From an uncultured Prevotellaceae bacterium (lineage in GTDB: Bacteria; Bacteroidota; Bacteroidia; Bacteroidales; Bacteroidaceae): a DNA stretch of 39,639 nt. Shown here one piece after another: positions 7,268-15,880 of the stretch. The first letter of the stretch is position 1. Each line of letters opens with the position of its first letter. The position numbers and the translations under genes are program-made. The stretch spans positions 1 to 39,639 of the forward strand of contig CACYQO010000021.1 of the NCBI GenBank assembly GCA_902776545.1, written 5' to 3'. The notes beneath the pieces were generated by a model, which was not told the origin of the DNA, searched no databases, and worked only from the letters and a program-made list of their open reading frames with translations.

Positions 7268-9721
7268 ATGAGTGTACATGTGATTTATTACAAGGATGGG
7301 ACGAAGATGATGCGCCCTGTCCTTAGCAGGGAGGAGTATCTGAGGCTGAGGGACGGCGGCTGTCAGAAGTCGAACCTGAGCCGCATCAGGCAGGGCGAGG
7401 AGAAACTGAAGGTCGACCTCGTGCAGATGAACTACTCGTGTCTGCCGAATGATGACGGGACGCTGAAGGGCTCGAAGAGGGCTTCGATGTCGGTGTGTAT
7501 GGACATCGACTTCAACGCGCAGGATGGTCTGTCTGAGGAAGAGAAGAAGGCCTGGCTGAAGGAGCAAATGGCAAAGGTGCCGGAGCTGGTGCTGAGCAAG
7601 AAGGACGAGCTGGTGCCGCTGATGCTGGAGCGGTCGGCCACGAAGGGGTATCATCTGGCATTCCGTCGGCGTCCGGATCTGGATCAGGAGGGGAATCTCA
7701 AGTGGGCCAGTGAGCTGCTGGGGATTAAGTATGATAAGCAGGCGAAGGATATCACGAGGGTGTACTTCACAACGACGGCAGATGCTGGGGAGTTGTTGTA
7801 TCTGGACGACGAGATATTTAGTGTCGCGGGCTCTGATTCCACTGTTCAGACCACCCCGCCTGACGGCACCCCTCCTAACTCAGGAGGGGAAGGCTGCGCG
7901 GAGAAAGAAGTCCGAGAAAGTCCGAGTCAGTCCGATGCAAAAATCAATTCTTCTGATGCAAAAAACACTTCGTCCGATGCGGAGCATCCGACGCCGCAGA
8001 CGCTGGCGGCGTTTGATCTGTGCGCGGAGCAGGCGGGACTGAAGGTCGGCGAGATGGACGTGTGGGGCGAGCACAACTGGCACGCGAACCTGATGGCGGT
8101 ACTGTCGGTGGGCGTGGGTAAGTTGATGAGCAGGGACCAGCTGATGGGCGTTATTGCCGTCAGACTGCCGAACTACTCGCAGACGGAGGACTGCCGGAAG
8201 CTCGTGGACTATTTCTATGAGAAGTATGATGCCGATAAGGGCTTCATGAATGCCAGCCTGCGGGAGATCAACGCGAAGGCTCAAAAGGAGGGCTTGTTCA
8301 GACCACCCCTGACCCCTCCTAACTTAGGAGGGGAACTTGAGACGGAGGATGAGCGACTGTCAACGCTCAACTCTCAGCTGGCAAGCAGAAAGCTGCCGCA
8401 GGGTGTGAAAGACTCCGTCGAGGCAGTGGGCGAGAGCCTGGCGATGCCGACGGTGACGGCCATCTGTCCCTGCATCGGCGCGCTGGCCACAGGCGTCAGG
8501 CTCGACGTTCACGGTGACAAGCGTGGTCTGAACCTCATCGCCTACATCGCCGGTGAGTATGCCAGCGGGAAGGGTAAGATCGATCCCGTGGTGGATGCGT
8601 GGATGGTGGAGGAGAGGACGCTGAACAAGATGTACGAGATGCAGGAGGAAGAGTGGATCAGCAAGAAGCAGGCGGCCAAGAACAAGAAGGAGCAGCCTGA
8701 GGAGCTGAAGCTGCCTTGGCGGTATATCACGCTGAACAACACGGTGGCCAACCTGGCCCAGCGACTGGCCAACACTGGGGGCAAACATGCCTTCTCGTTC
8801 ACTCCAGAGGCCGACACGGTGGCGGAGAAGTGGAAGTCGGACATGTGTAACTTCTCGGTCATGCTGCGTCAGAGCTATGACGGTTCGAGGTACGATCGTG
8901 AGGCGAAGAGTGCCGATGCGGTGAGGGTCCATATCGAGCATCTGTTGTGGAACGTCACCCTCTGCGGGACACCGGATGCCCTTTACCGCGTCGTGCGCAA
9001 CTACACCGACGGATTCCAGAGCCGTATCGCCGTTGCCCGAACGCCCGACAACACCTATGCACGGCTGGAGGACAAGACGCCCGTGCTGACCGAACGGCAG
9101 ACGGAGCGCATCGGGCAGATAGCCCATCTGCTGCCCCTGATGCAGGGTGAGGTGGTGCTGCCGAAGCTGGAGACCAAGGGTAGGGAGTGGCTGGAGAGGA
9201 TCCGCATGGAGACGATGAAGAACGACGACAAGACGAGAGCCCGCCAGCGCTTCCGCATCTGTGTGACGGCACAGCGGATGACCTGCTGCCTGATGCTCTG
9301 CAAGGTGTGCGAACAGCTGATCCAGAAGCACGGTCTGAACGGTGCGGAGACGCTGCTGAAGCAGAAGCCGGCGCTCTGGAAGGAGATGCTGGTGAAGACG
9401 CAGACGGCGCAGATGTTGGAGACGTACGACGTGATCGCCGACTCGCTGATGGACAATGCCCTCTTCTTCTTCCGCGAACGTATCGAGAATGCGGTCAGCA
9501 GCCGAGACTATGCCGGAGGCGGCGACCGTCTGCGCATCGGTAAGAACGACTCGATCTATGAACGGCTGGATCAGCAGTTCACCTTCGCCCAGGCCATGCA
9601 GCAGAGCATCGCCGCGAAGGGTGTCGGCGTAACGAATAACAGCGTGAAGCAGATGCTGAAGAACTGGAAGAGACAGGGCCTGATCGTTCAGGCGGAGGCT
9701 GGACGTTACACGAAGAAGTGA
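7268..9721 (+). CDS. VirE_N/DUF3987 primase-helicase-like protein with two embedded repeats
   Basis: An 817-residue protein. Residues about 1-180 look like a VirE_N (BT4734-like) domain with D79-I-D81 in CMDIDFN, as in primase-polymerase-like folds. Residues about 390-740 are a DUF3987 ATPase-like region with a degenerate P-loop GEYAS433GK435GK. The C-terminus is a winged-helix-like segment (VTNNSVKQMLKNWKRQG). A role in replication of a mobile element is likely by family but unproven. The middle linker holds two copies of a palindromic repeat (7845-7893, 8297-8336) that stay in frame and encode TPPNSGGE and LTPPNLGGE. The second DUF3987 gene at 28351 lacks them. The stop is only 10 nt from the convergent glsB stop. 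Confidence 0.8.
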   Translation: MSVHVIYYKDGTKMMRPVLSREEYLRLRDGGCQKSNLSRIRQGEEKLKVDLVQMNYSCLPNDDGTLKGSKRASMSVCMDIDFNAQDGLSEEEKKAWLKEQMAKVPELVLSKKDELVPLMLERSATKGYHLAFRRRPDLDQEGNLKWASELLGIKYDKQAKDITRVYFTTTADAGELLYLDDEIFSVAGSDSTVQTTPPDGTPPNSGGEGCAEKEVRESPSQSDAKINSSDAKNTSSDAEHPTPQTLAAFDLCAEQAGLKVGEMDVWGEHNWHANLMAVLSVGVGKLMSRDQLMGVIAVRLPNYSQTEDCRKLVDYFYEKYDADKGFMNASLREINAKAQKEGLFRPPLTPPNLGGELETEDERLSTLNSQLASRKLPQGVKDSVEAVGESLAMPTVTAICPCIGALATGVRLDVHGDKRGLNLIAYIAGEYASGKGKIDPVVDAWMVEERTLNKMYEMQEEEWISKKQAAKNKKEQPEELKLPWRYITLNNTVANLAQRLANTGGKHAFSFTPEADTVAEKWKSDMCNFSVMLRQSYDGSRYDREAKSADAVRVHIEHLLWNVTLCGTPDALYRVVRNYTDGFQSRIAVARTPDNTYARLEDKTPVLTERQTERIGQIAHLLPLMQGEVVLPKLETKGREWLERIRMETMKNDDKTRARQRFRICVTAQRMTCCLMLCKVCEQLIQKHGLNGAETLLKQKPALWKEMLVKTQTAQMLETYDVIADSLMDNALFFFRERIENAVSSRDYAGGGDRLRIGKNDSIYERLDQQFTFAQAMQQSIAAKGVGVTNNSVKQMLKNWKRQGLIVQAEAGRYTKK
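7845..7893 (+). repeat. palindromic repeat CCCCTCCTAACT-AGGAGGGG inside the DUF3987 gene, copy 1
   Basis: Flank TTCAGACCACCCC, then CCCCTCCTAACTCAGGAGGG. It translates in frame as TPPNSGGEG. It is related to the repeats at 8297, 27661 and 38396. Confidence 0.75.
8297..8336 (+). repeat. palindromic repeat inside the DUF3987 gene, copy 2
   Basis: TTCAGACCACCCCTGA followed by CCCCTCCTAACTTAGGAGGG, a nearly perfect palindrome. It translates in frame as RPPLTPPNLGGE. It lies in the same linker as copy 1, about 450 nt away. Confidence 0.8.
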
Positions 9722-9731
9722 ATGTGGTCAT

Positions 9732-10739
9732 TCAGTCGACGGTATTTGCCGACTTCTCCTTATAGATGATCTTATTCGCGCCGCTGGTGATCTTGAAGGC
9801 CTCGGGGTGCTCCTTGATGAAAGAGTCGATGTGGCGGACGCGCTTCTGCTCGAAGATCTCCTCGATGGCGATGAGGATACCCGTCTCCTCGACGTCGCCG
9901 AAGCCGTAGTTGATGGCGGTGCCGAATAGCTTCATCGTGGGCGAGAGGCTCATGTAGGCGTTCACTAATGGCGGGATGTTGTAACCTAACTTGCGAATCT
10001 CGGCGTTGAGGATGCGGTAGTCTTCCTTGAATTCGGGCTCGCAGAAGAGCGCCTCGAGCTCCTTCGGGTCTGCCTCAATCTCCAGCGGTTTCATCGGGGT
10101 GATGAGGTTCTCCTTGTCGGCGAAGTGCTTGTGGAGGAAGTAGAGGATCATGTCGCGCCCGCGACGGATATAGGAGGGATACATGGTAAACTTGCCGAAG
10201 AAATAGCGCACGTTGGGCTTGATGACGGTGAGCGCGCCGAGTCCGTCCCAGAGGTTGTCGAGGGCGAAGAGGCTCTTGGCACCCATGCGGGTGCTCTGGT
10301 AGGGCAGCGAGACGAATGATCGCCCCAGCTCGATGGTATAGGGGGCGTACTCCTTGAGGAACTTGTCTGAGAAATGGAACATGTGGCTGGTGGCGAGCTT
10401 GGGCTGACCTTTCTCGTCCATCTCCCACGCGGTGCCTTCGAGATAGCGGTAGCCGCCGATGATCTCCTCGGCCTCGGGATTCCACACGATGAGCTGTTTG
10501 TAGCAGTTCTCGCAGGTGTCGAACTCGTCGATGTCCATCGCCTTGCCTGTGCCGCCTCCCGCTTCGCGGAATGCAATCTCACGCAGACGTCCGATCTCCT
10601 TCATCACGTTCGGTGCGTTATGGGCCGTGATGATGTAGATCTCGTTGTGGCTCTTGTTGGTCATGCGGAGCTGGCGTTCGGGGGTCAGTTCCTGTTTGAG
10701 GACTTCCTTGTCGATGGGGGCGATGATTGGTTGTTCCAT
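9732..10739 (-). CDS. glsB: N-acyltransferase, GlsB/OlsB-like (glycine or ornithine lipid synthesis)
   Basis: A 335-residue protein of the GNAT-type acyl-ACP N-acyltransferase family (Acetyltransf_5/OlsB): REIAFREAGGGTGKAMDIDEFD, IIGGYRYLEGTAW, and ELGRSFVSLPYQ are characteristic. In Bacteroides the homologous GlsB N-acylates glycine with a 3-hydroxy fatty acid from ACP, and GlsA then adds the second chain. The gene lies 39 nt downstream of a GlsA-like acyltransferase on the same strand, which supports this role over a stand-alone GNAT. The product is made at the inner face of the cytoplasmic membrane. Whether the head group is glycine, ornithine or another amino acid cannot be read from sequence. 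Confidence 0.8.
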   Translation of the reverse strand: MEQPIIAPIDKEVLKQELTPERQLRMTNKSHNEIYIITAHNAPNVMKEIGRLREIAFREAGGGTGKAMDIDEFDTCENCYKQLIVWNPEAEEIIGGYRYLEGTAWEMDEKGQPKLATSHMFHFSDKFLKEYAPYTIELGRSFVSLPYQSTRMGAKSLFALDNLWDGLGALTVIKPNVRYFFGKFTMYPSYIRRGRDMILYFLHKHFADKENLITPMKPLEIEADPKELEALFCEPEFKEDYRILNAEIRKLGYNIPPLVNAYMSLSPTMKLFGTAINYGFGDVEETGILIAIEEIFEQKRVRHIDSFIKEHPEAFKITSGANKIIYKEKSANTVD

Positions 10740-10778
10740 TTTTTAAATTGAAAAATTAAAAAATTGAGAGATTAAAGT

Positions 10779-11603
10779 TTATAGCTTATAGACCTCTGAG
10801 CGGACGTACTGGGCCCATTCTTTGGGTGAGCGCGACTTGTCGAAGGTCTGCCAGGGGATGGGTTTGCCGATGGCCACGCGGAAGGTCTTGTGGACGTTCT
10901 TGTACATCTCGTCGACGAGGAAGAGCATCGCGAGGTTGAAGGGCAGGAACCGGTCGCTGAAGTTTGCCAGACGGTAGAAAAAGTTAGAGTTCTGTCCGCC
11001 GAAGTGGATGGGTACCACGTCGCGCTGGTACTGGACGCTCTTCGAGATGAACGTCTTCGTCCAGGGGATGTCGCTTATGACGCCGTCTTTCTTCCTGGAG
11101 CAGAGGCCGGCGGGGAACATGAGCATGTGGTTGTCGCTCTGGAAGCCTGCTTCGACCATTACGGGGAAGTTGCGGCTCTGTTTGCCGGTCTTGTTGATGG
11201 GGATGCAGAGGGGGGCGAGCCCCGGGAGGTTCATGAGCAGATCGTTGACGAGGTAGCGGAAGCGCCCGTCGTAATGCCGTCCGATGATGGCGCCGAGGGC
11301 CACACCGTCCTCACCGCCGAGGGGATGGTTGCTCACGAAGGTGTAGAGGCGTCCGTCGTTGGGGTCGGGCAGGTTCTCCTTGCCTTCGATCTCGAGCGTC
11401 GTGTCGAGATAGCGCACGCAGTCTTCGAGCCATTCTACGCCCACCTTGTCGCGGCTGTCCCAGAGATAGGCGTTCACCTGATCCTGATGGGCGATGCGCT
11501 TAAGCCAGCTGATGAGGAATCCGGGCACGAATTTTGCCTTCGGTCCCATCTTCGATTTGAGTATCTTGTCGATATCAATTGTCTTTTCTGTCAAGTCTGC
11601 CAT
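10779..11603 (-). CDS. glsA: O-acyltransferase, GlsA/PlsC-like
   Basis: The frame is open from 11720, but the start MADLTEKTIDIDK at 11603 is chosen because a -7 element lies 25 nt upstream; this gives 274 residues. The acyltransferase motif is SNH93PLGGED99, a variant of the usual NH-x4-D with one extra residue, which is usual for this subfamily. A later FPAGLCSRK matches the second PlsC block (FPEGxR-like) and VPIHFGG the third. It should esterify the hydroxyl of the monoacylated amino acid made by GlsB. It is the first gene of the glsA-glsB operon, divergent from mraZ. Confidence 0.8.
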   Translation of the reverse strand: MADLTEKTIDIDKILKSKMGPKAKFVPGFLISWLKRIAHQDQVNAYLWDSRDKVGVEWLEDCVRYLDTTLEIEGKENLPDPNDGRLYTFVSNHPLGGEDGVALGAIIGRHYDGRFRYLVNDLLMNLPGLAPLCIPINKTGKQSRNFPVMVEAGFQSDNHMLMFPAGLCSRKKDGVISDIPWTKTFISKSVQYQRDVVPIHFGGQNSNFFYRLANFSDRFLPFNLAMLFLVDEMYKNVHKTFRVAIGKPIPWQTFDKSRSPKEWAQYVRSEVYKL

Positions 11604-11627
11604 TTCTTTACTTTCGCTAACAGTCTG

Positions 11628-11635
11628 CAAAAATA
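11628..11635 (-). promoter_or_regulatory. -7 element for glsA-glsB
   Basis: Minus-strand TATTTTTG matches TAnnTTTG, 25 nt ahead of the chosen glsA start. No clear -33 element is seen. Confidence 0.5.
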
Positions 11636-11747
11636 GCACATTTCTTTTAAATGTGTGCATAAATTGAAGAAAAAATGATTTTTTTAAATGTATTTTGTAC
11701 ACACAACCCTTCGAAATCATTAAAATAAAGTTAAATTCTAAAAAAAG

Positions 11748-11789
11748 TGGGGAAAAGTGGATTATAGTGGGGAAAAATGTGTAACTTTG
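11748..11789 (+). promoter_or_regulatory. MraZ boxes and dcw promoter
   Basis: Three direct repeats TGGGG, TGGAT and TGGGG at 11748, 11758 and 11768 are spaced exactly 10 nt apart, the arrangement known for MraZ operators (TGGGN with 5-nt gaps). A perfect -7 element TAACTTTG follows at 11782-11789. The boxes cover the region where the -33 contact would be, so bound MraZ would block initiation. The predicted start is near 11795, about 23 nt before the mraZ ATG. Confidence 0.8.
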
Positions 11790-11817
11790 TCACCGAATCT
11801 ATTATATAATAAGGTTT

Positions 11818-12267
11818 ATGCGTTTTTTGGGAAATGTCGAAGCAAAGACAGACGTTAAGGGAAGAGCTTTCCTGCCGGCTGTTTTCCGCAAGGTGCTCTC
11901 TGCATCTGGCGAGGAAAACCTTGTGCTGAGGAAGGATGTGTTCCAGTCGTGTCTGGTGCTTTATCCCGAAAGTGTATGGAACGAACGACTCGATATGCTG
12001 AAGGAGCAGTTGCGCCCCTGGAAGCCGGTGCATCAGCAGATGTTCCGCCAGTTCGTGTCGGAGGCTGAGGTTGTCACGCTCGACGGCAACGGCCGCTTCC
12101 TGATCTCAAAGCGCCTCCAGCGGGCGGCAGGCATCGGGCAGGACTTGCAGTTCATCGGAATGGACGACACCATCGAGATCTGGTCGCCGCAGAATCTGCA
12201 GAAGACGCTGAAGAGCGACGAGGAGTTCGGTGAGGAGTTTGAGAAGATTATGTCGGGTGAAGAGTGA
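11818..12267 (+). CDS. mraZ: MraZ, transcriptional repressor of the dcw cluster
   Basis: A 149-residue protein with two tandem SpoVT/AbrB-like MraZ repeats: TDVKGRAFLP near residues 11-20 and LDGNGRFLISKRL near residues 86-98. It binds the TGGGN boxes upstream of its own gene, here seen at 11748-11772, and lowers expression of the operon. First gene of the cluster. Its last codons (GEE, stop) already lie in the GTGAAGA/GTGAAAA repeat that fills the gap to rsmH. Confidence 0.95.
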   Translation: MRFLGNVEAKTDVKGRAFLPAVFRKVLSASGEENLVLRKDVFQSCLVLYPESVWNERLDMLKEQLRPWKPVHQQMFRQFVSEAEVVTLDGNGRFLISKRLQRAAGIGQDLQFIGMDDTIEIWSPQNLQKTLKSDEEFGEEFEKIMSGEE

Positions 12268-12296
12268 AAAGGTGAAAAAGTGAAAAAGGTGAAAAA
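12256..12296 (+). repeat. GTGAAAA-type tandem repeat, mraZ/rsmH junction
   Basis: Units GGTGAAGA, GTGAAAAG, GTGAAAAA follow each other with period 7-8. They include the mraZ stop TGA and fill the gap to rsmH. Confidence 0.7.
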
Positions 12297-12308
12297 ATTG
12301 CTACTGCA

Positions 12309-13223
12309 ATGATAGTTGAGGGTTATCACGTACCAGTACTCCTGAAGGAGAGCGTCGACGGGCTTGGAATCAAGCCCGACGGTGTTTACGTAGATGTGAC
12401 CTTCGGCGGCGGCGGACACAGCCGTGAGATCCTCAGTAGGCTGGGAGCAGAGGGCCGTCTGTACAGCTTCGACCAGGATGAGGATGCAGAGCAGAACATC
12501 GTCAGCGATGAGCGCTTCACGTTTGTAAGAAGTAATTTCCGTTATCTGAAGAACTGGATGCGCTACTACGGCATCGAGGAGATCGACGGACTGTTGGCCG
12601 ACCTTGGTGTGTCGAGTCATCACTTCGACGACGAGACACGCGGCTTTTCCTTCCGTTTCGACGCACCCCTCGACATGCGGATGAACAAGCGTTCGGGAAT
12701 GACGGCGGCAGACATTGTGAACACCTATGGTGAGGAGCAGTTGTCAGACATTTTCTACATCTACGGTGAACTGAAAAATGCCCGTCGGATAGCCGCTGCC
12801 ATCGTGAAGGCGAGAGCTGAGAAACGCATCGAGACCACCAGCGATCTCTTGCAGGTGCTGGGCATCAACGAAGACAACGGCCTGTGGAAAAAGGATGCAG
12901 CGAAGCTGTTCCAGGCACTCCGCATCGAGGTGAACCACGAGATGGACGCCCTGAAGGAGATGCTCAACGGTGCCAGAGACCTCATCTGCGAGGGCGGCAG
13001 ACTCTCGGTGATCACCTATCACTCGCTGGAAGACCGTCTGGTGAAGAATATGATGAAGGCGGGTAACGTGGAGGGAAAGGTGAAGCAGGACTTCTTCGGG
13101 CGCATCGAGTCGCCCTTCCGTCAGATCGGCGGAAAGGTGATTGTACCGGATGAGGAGGAACAGGTGAGGAACCCCAGGAGCAGAAGCGCGAAACTTAGAA
13201 TAGGTGAAAAAGTGAAAGAGTGA
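12309..13223 (+). CDS. rsmH: 16S rRNA (cytosine-N4)-methyltransferase RsmH (MraW)
   Basis: A 304-residue protein, normal family length. The SAM-binding motif is DVTFGGGGHSREIL near residues 29-42. LADLGVSSHHFD and GFSFRFDAPLDMRM are RsmH signatures, and VITYHSLEDRLVK marks the C-terminal part of the catalytic fold. It methylates N4 of C1402 in 16S rRNA. Second gene of the dcw cluster, 41 nt after mraZ. The final residues GEKVKE and the stop are encoded by the GTGAAAA-type repeat. Confidence 0.95.
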   Translation: MIVEGYHVPVLLKESVDGLGIKPDGVYVDVTFGGGGHSREILSRLGAEGRLYSFDQDEDAEQNIVSDERFTFVRSNFRYLKNWMRYYGIEEIDGLLADLGVSSHHFDDETRGFSFRFDAPLDMRMNKRSGMTAADIVNTYGEEQLSDIFYIYGELKNARRIAAAIVKARAEKRIETTSDLLQVLGINEDNGLWKKDAAKLFQALRIEVNHEMDALKEMLNGARDLICEGGRLSVITYHSLEDRLVKNMMKAGNVEGKVKQDFFGRIESPFRQIGGKVIVPDEEEQVRNPRSRSAKLRIGEKVKE

Positions 13224-13233
13224 AAAGGTGAAA
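13202..13233 (+). repeat. GTGAAAA-type tandem repeat, rsmH/ftsL junction
   Basis: GGTGAAAAA, GTGAAAGA, GTGAAAAG, GTGAAAT. It encodes the last six residues and the stop of RsmH and then forms the 13-nt gap to ftsL. Confidence 0.7.
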
Positions 13234-13236
13234 TAA

Positions 13237-13725
13237 ATGGGTAAGAAGAAAGACGATATAGAATTGGAGATTCAGGAGGCGGTCGTAGAAGAGAAGGCGG
13301 ATCAGACCACTTTGAAAGGCGAGGCCGAGGAGATGAAGGAACAGGCGCGTAAGACCATCCAAAAGATCAAGGAGCAGGCGAAGGAAGAAGACCCCAAGCT
13401 GACGCCGACGCTGACGCTCCGTACGATCCTCGGTGGTGACTTCCTGACTGCCGATATGGTGCGCCGACAGATCTGGCTATTCTTGCTGATGGTGCTCTTC
13501 ACCATCGTCTATGTGGCGTTCAGATACCAGTGTCAGCAGGATATGATTGCCATCGACAAACTGGAGAAGGAGGTGCTCGACGCGAAATACAAGGCCCTCT
13601 CATGCTCCAGCACCCTGACGGAGAAGTGCCGTGAGAGTCACGTGCTCGAAGCGTTGAAACAGAATAAGGACAGTGTGCTGCACGTCGCTGACCAGCCACC
13701 ATACATTATTTATATAGATGAGTAG
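13237..13725 (+). CDS. ftsL: FtsL-like bitopic division protein
   Basis: A 162-residue protein: a long charged cytoplasmic N-terminus (about 80 residues, coiled-coil-like), one membrane span near residues 81-98 (IWLFLLMVLFTIVYVAF), then a short periplasmic leucine-zipper-like part. The position between rsmH and ftsI, the topology and the 8-nt overlap with ftsI identify it as FtsL, which binds FtsB/FtsQ partners and activates septal wall synthesis. Bacteroidetes FtsL proteins share little sequence with E. coli FtsL, so the call rests on context and topology. Confidence 0.85.
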   Translation: MGKKKDDIELEIQEAVVEEKADQTTLKGEAEEMKEQARKTIQKIKEQAKEEDPKLTPTLTLRTILGGDFLTADMVRRQIWLFLLMVLFTIVYVAFRYQCQQDMIAIDKLEKEVLDAKYKALSCSSTLTEKCRESHVLEALKQNKDSVLHVADQPPYIIYIDE

Positions 13726-15832
13726 GTTTAGGAACGATAAAGTGATGCCCCGCTATTTCGCCATCGCGATAGTGATGACACTGATAGGGTTTGCCGTCAT
13801 CGGCAAGGCCCTCTATATCATGACGGCGAAGAAACAGTATTGGGAGGAAGTGGCTTCGAGACTGAAGCGTGACAGTGTGAGTGTGAAGCCCGGTCGTGGA
13901 AACATCCTCAGCTGCGACGGACAACTGATGGCCAGCAGCATCCCCGAATACAAGATATACATCGACTTCCAGGCCGGTGCCGACGACACAACGTGGGTGA
14001 AGAAGCGCGACTCGCTGTGGGTGGAGAAGTTCGACAGTCTCTGCGCAGGTTTGCACCAGATATTCCCCTCACGTACGATAGAAGAGTTCAAGCAGAATCT
14101 CATGGAGGGAAAGCAGAAGGTACAGCGCAACGGAAGTGTGGGTGCCCGCAACTGGGCAATCTGGCCCCGACGCATCGACTACAACACGTTCTGCGAGGTG
14201 AAGGCGCTGCCGTTCCTCTCGCTGCCGAAATACAGGGGCGGCTTCCACTGGGAGGAGAATAACGCCCGCCGCCGTCCCTTCGGTTCGCTGGCACAGCGTA
14301 CCATCGGCGATATGTTCGGTGCGAAGGACAGCGCGAAGTACGGCCTCGAACTCTCCTTCGACTCCATCCTGCGTGGAACCAACGGTCTGATGCACCGTCG
14401 TAAGATCCTGAACAAGTATATGGACATCCCCGTGCTGAATCCCATTGACGGTGCCGATGTCGTGACCACCATCGATGTAGGGATGCAGGACTTGGCTGAG
14501 CACGCCGTCATCGACGAGCTGAAGGAGATCGGCGGTGAGATGGGCGTTGCCATCCTGATGGAGGTGAAGACGGGCGACATCAAGGCCATCGTGAATATGG
14601 AAAGGGGACTCGACGGACAATACTACGAAATGGTGAACCGCGCCATCAGCTTCCGTTGTGAGCCGGGATCGGTGTTTAAGGTCGCCTCGTTCCTCGTGGC
14701 CCTCGACGACGGGGTTATCGACACCACAATGACCATCCCAACTGGTTGCGGTATAATGGAGATGCACGGCCGTTCGATGAAAGATCACAACTGGCGACGT
14801 GGAGGCTATGGCACCATCAGCGTGCCCCGTGCGCTTGAGGTCAGTTCGAATATTGGCGTGAGTTACCTCATAGACAAGTATTACGGCAGTAATCCTACCA
14901 AGTATGTGCAGGGACTCTATCGTATCGGAATCCATGAAGACCTGAAGATCCCCCTCGTGGGTTACCAGCCGCCGTATATCCGTATGCCGGACACGAAGAC
15001 CACCGACCGCGCGAAATACTGGAGCAAGACCACGCTGCCTTGGATGAGTATCGGCTACGAGACGCAGATAGCGCCCATCAATACGGTATCGTTCTACAAC
15101 GCCATCGCCAACAACGGTAAGATGATGAAGCCACGCTTCGTGAAACAGCTGGTGAAGGACGGACAGGTGATTCGGGAGTTTGAACCCGAGGTGCTGAAGG
15201 AGCGCATCGCCAAGCCGCAGACCATCAAGACCATGCAGACGATTCTGGAGCATGTGGTGAGTCAGGGATTGGGCCGTAAGGCGGGCTCGAAGAGCTTCAA
15301 GGTAGCCGGAAAGACGGGAACGGCTCAGGTGGCCGACCAGTATGGCAGCTATCACTCCGGCACTACACGCTATTGGCTGAGCTTTGCCGGTTACTTCCCC
15401 GCAGATGATCCCCGTTATACCTGTATCGTCTGTATCAAGAAGTCAGGACTGCCTGCTTCGGGTGGTGGTATGAGTGGTGTGGTGTTCCATAAGATCTCCG
15501 AGGGCGTGATGGCTCAGCACCTGAAACTCAGCGTCGATGATGCCCGTGATGAGAAGTCCAGCTTCACGCCTGAAGTGAAGACGGGCGACACTGATGCTGC
15601 GGGCTATGTGATGAGCAGTCTCGGTGTGAATGGCCAACGGGTTGCTGCCCCGAAGACGGCGCGTAACATCGTGCCGAACCTCGTAGGCATGGGTGCCCGC
15701 GATGCTGTTTATCAGTTGGAGAGTCGCGGTGTGAAGGCCCGCGTGAGAGGTCGCGGTAAGGTGAAGTCGCAGAGTATCTTTGCAGGTACTGCCGTCAGAC
15801 AAGGAATGGTGTGCGATTTGGTGATGAATTGA
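13718..15832 (+). CDS. ftsI: FtsI/PBP3-type septal transpeptidase with a PASTA domain
   Basis: A 704-residue protein. A membrane span near residues 10-32, a PBP dimerisation domain to about residue 240, then the transpeptidase with S318-V-F-K321 (nucleophile Ser318), S376-S-N378 and K532-T-G-T535. A C-terminal PASTA domain spans about residues 645-704 (IVPNLVGMGARDAVYQLES). It cross-links septal peptidoglycan and is the target of beta-lactams. The start overlaps the ftsL end by 8 nt, so the two are translationally coupled. Confidence 0.95.
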   Translation: MSRFRNDKVMPRYFAIAIVMTLIGFAVIGKALYIMTAKKQYWEEVASRLKRDSVSVKPGRGNILSCDGQLMASSIPEYKIYIDFQAGADDTTWVKKRDSLWVEKFDSLCAGLHQIFPSRTIEEFKQNLMEGKQKVQRNGSVGARNWAIWPRRIDYNTFCEVKALPFLSLPKYRGGFHWEENNARRRPFGSLAQRTIGDMFGAKDSAKYGLELSFDSILRGTNGLMHRRKILNKYMDIPVLNPIDGADVVTTIDVGMQDLAEHAVIDELKEIGGEMGVAILMEVKTGDIKAIVNMERGLDGQYYEMVNRAISFRCEPGSVFKVASFLVALDDGVIDTTMTIPTGCGIMEMHGRSMKDHNWRRGGYGTISVPRALEVSSNIGVSYLIDKYYGSNPTKYVQGLYRIGIHEDLKIPLVGYQPPYIRMPDTKTTDRAKYWSKTTLPWMSIGYETQIAPINTVSFYNAIANNGKMMKPRFVKQLVKDGQVIREFEPEVLKERIAKPQTIKTMQTILEHVVSQGLGRKAGSKSFKVAGKTGTAQVADQYGSYHSGTTRYWLSFAGYFPADDPRYTCIVCIKKSGLPASGGGMSGVVFHKISEGVMAQHLKLSVDDARDEKSSFTPEVKTGDTDAAGYVMSSLGVNGQRVAAPKTARNIVPNLVGMGARDAVYQLESRGVKARVRGRGKVKSQSIFAGTAVRQGMVCDLVMN

Positions 15833-15868
15833 GAAGTGAAAAGTGAGAAGTGAAAAGTGAAAAGTTAA
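15831..15868 (+). repeat. AGTGAAA-type tandem repeat, ftsI/murE junction
   Basis: GAAGTGAAAAGTGAGAAGTG and further AGTGAAA units with period 7. It starts at the ftsI stop (TGA 15830-15832) and fills nearly the whole gap to murE. Confidence 0.7.
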
Positions 15869-15880
15869 GAATTAAGCGAT

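Noticed and set aside
14069-15355. Long minus-strand open frame opposite ftsI (428 codons)
   Set aside because: It is a shadow of the ftsI codon pattern; the ftsI motifs are intact and the His-rich low-complexity translation is typical of antisense frames.
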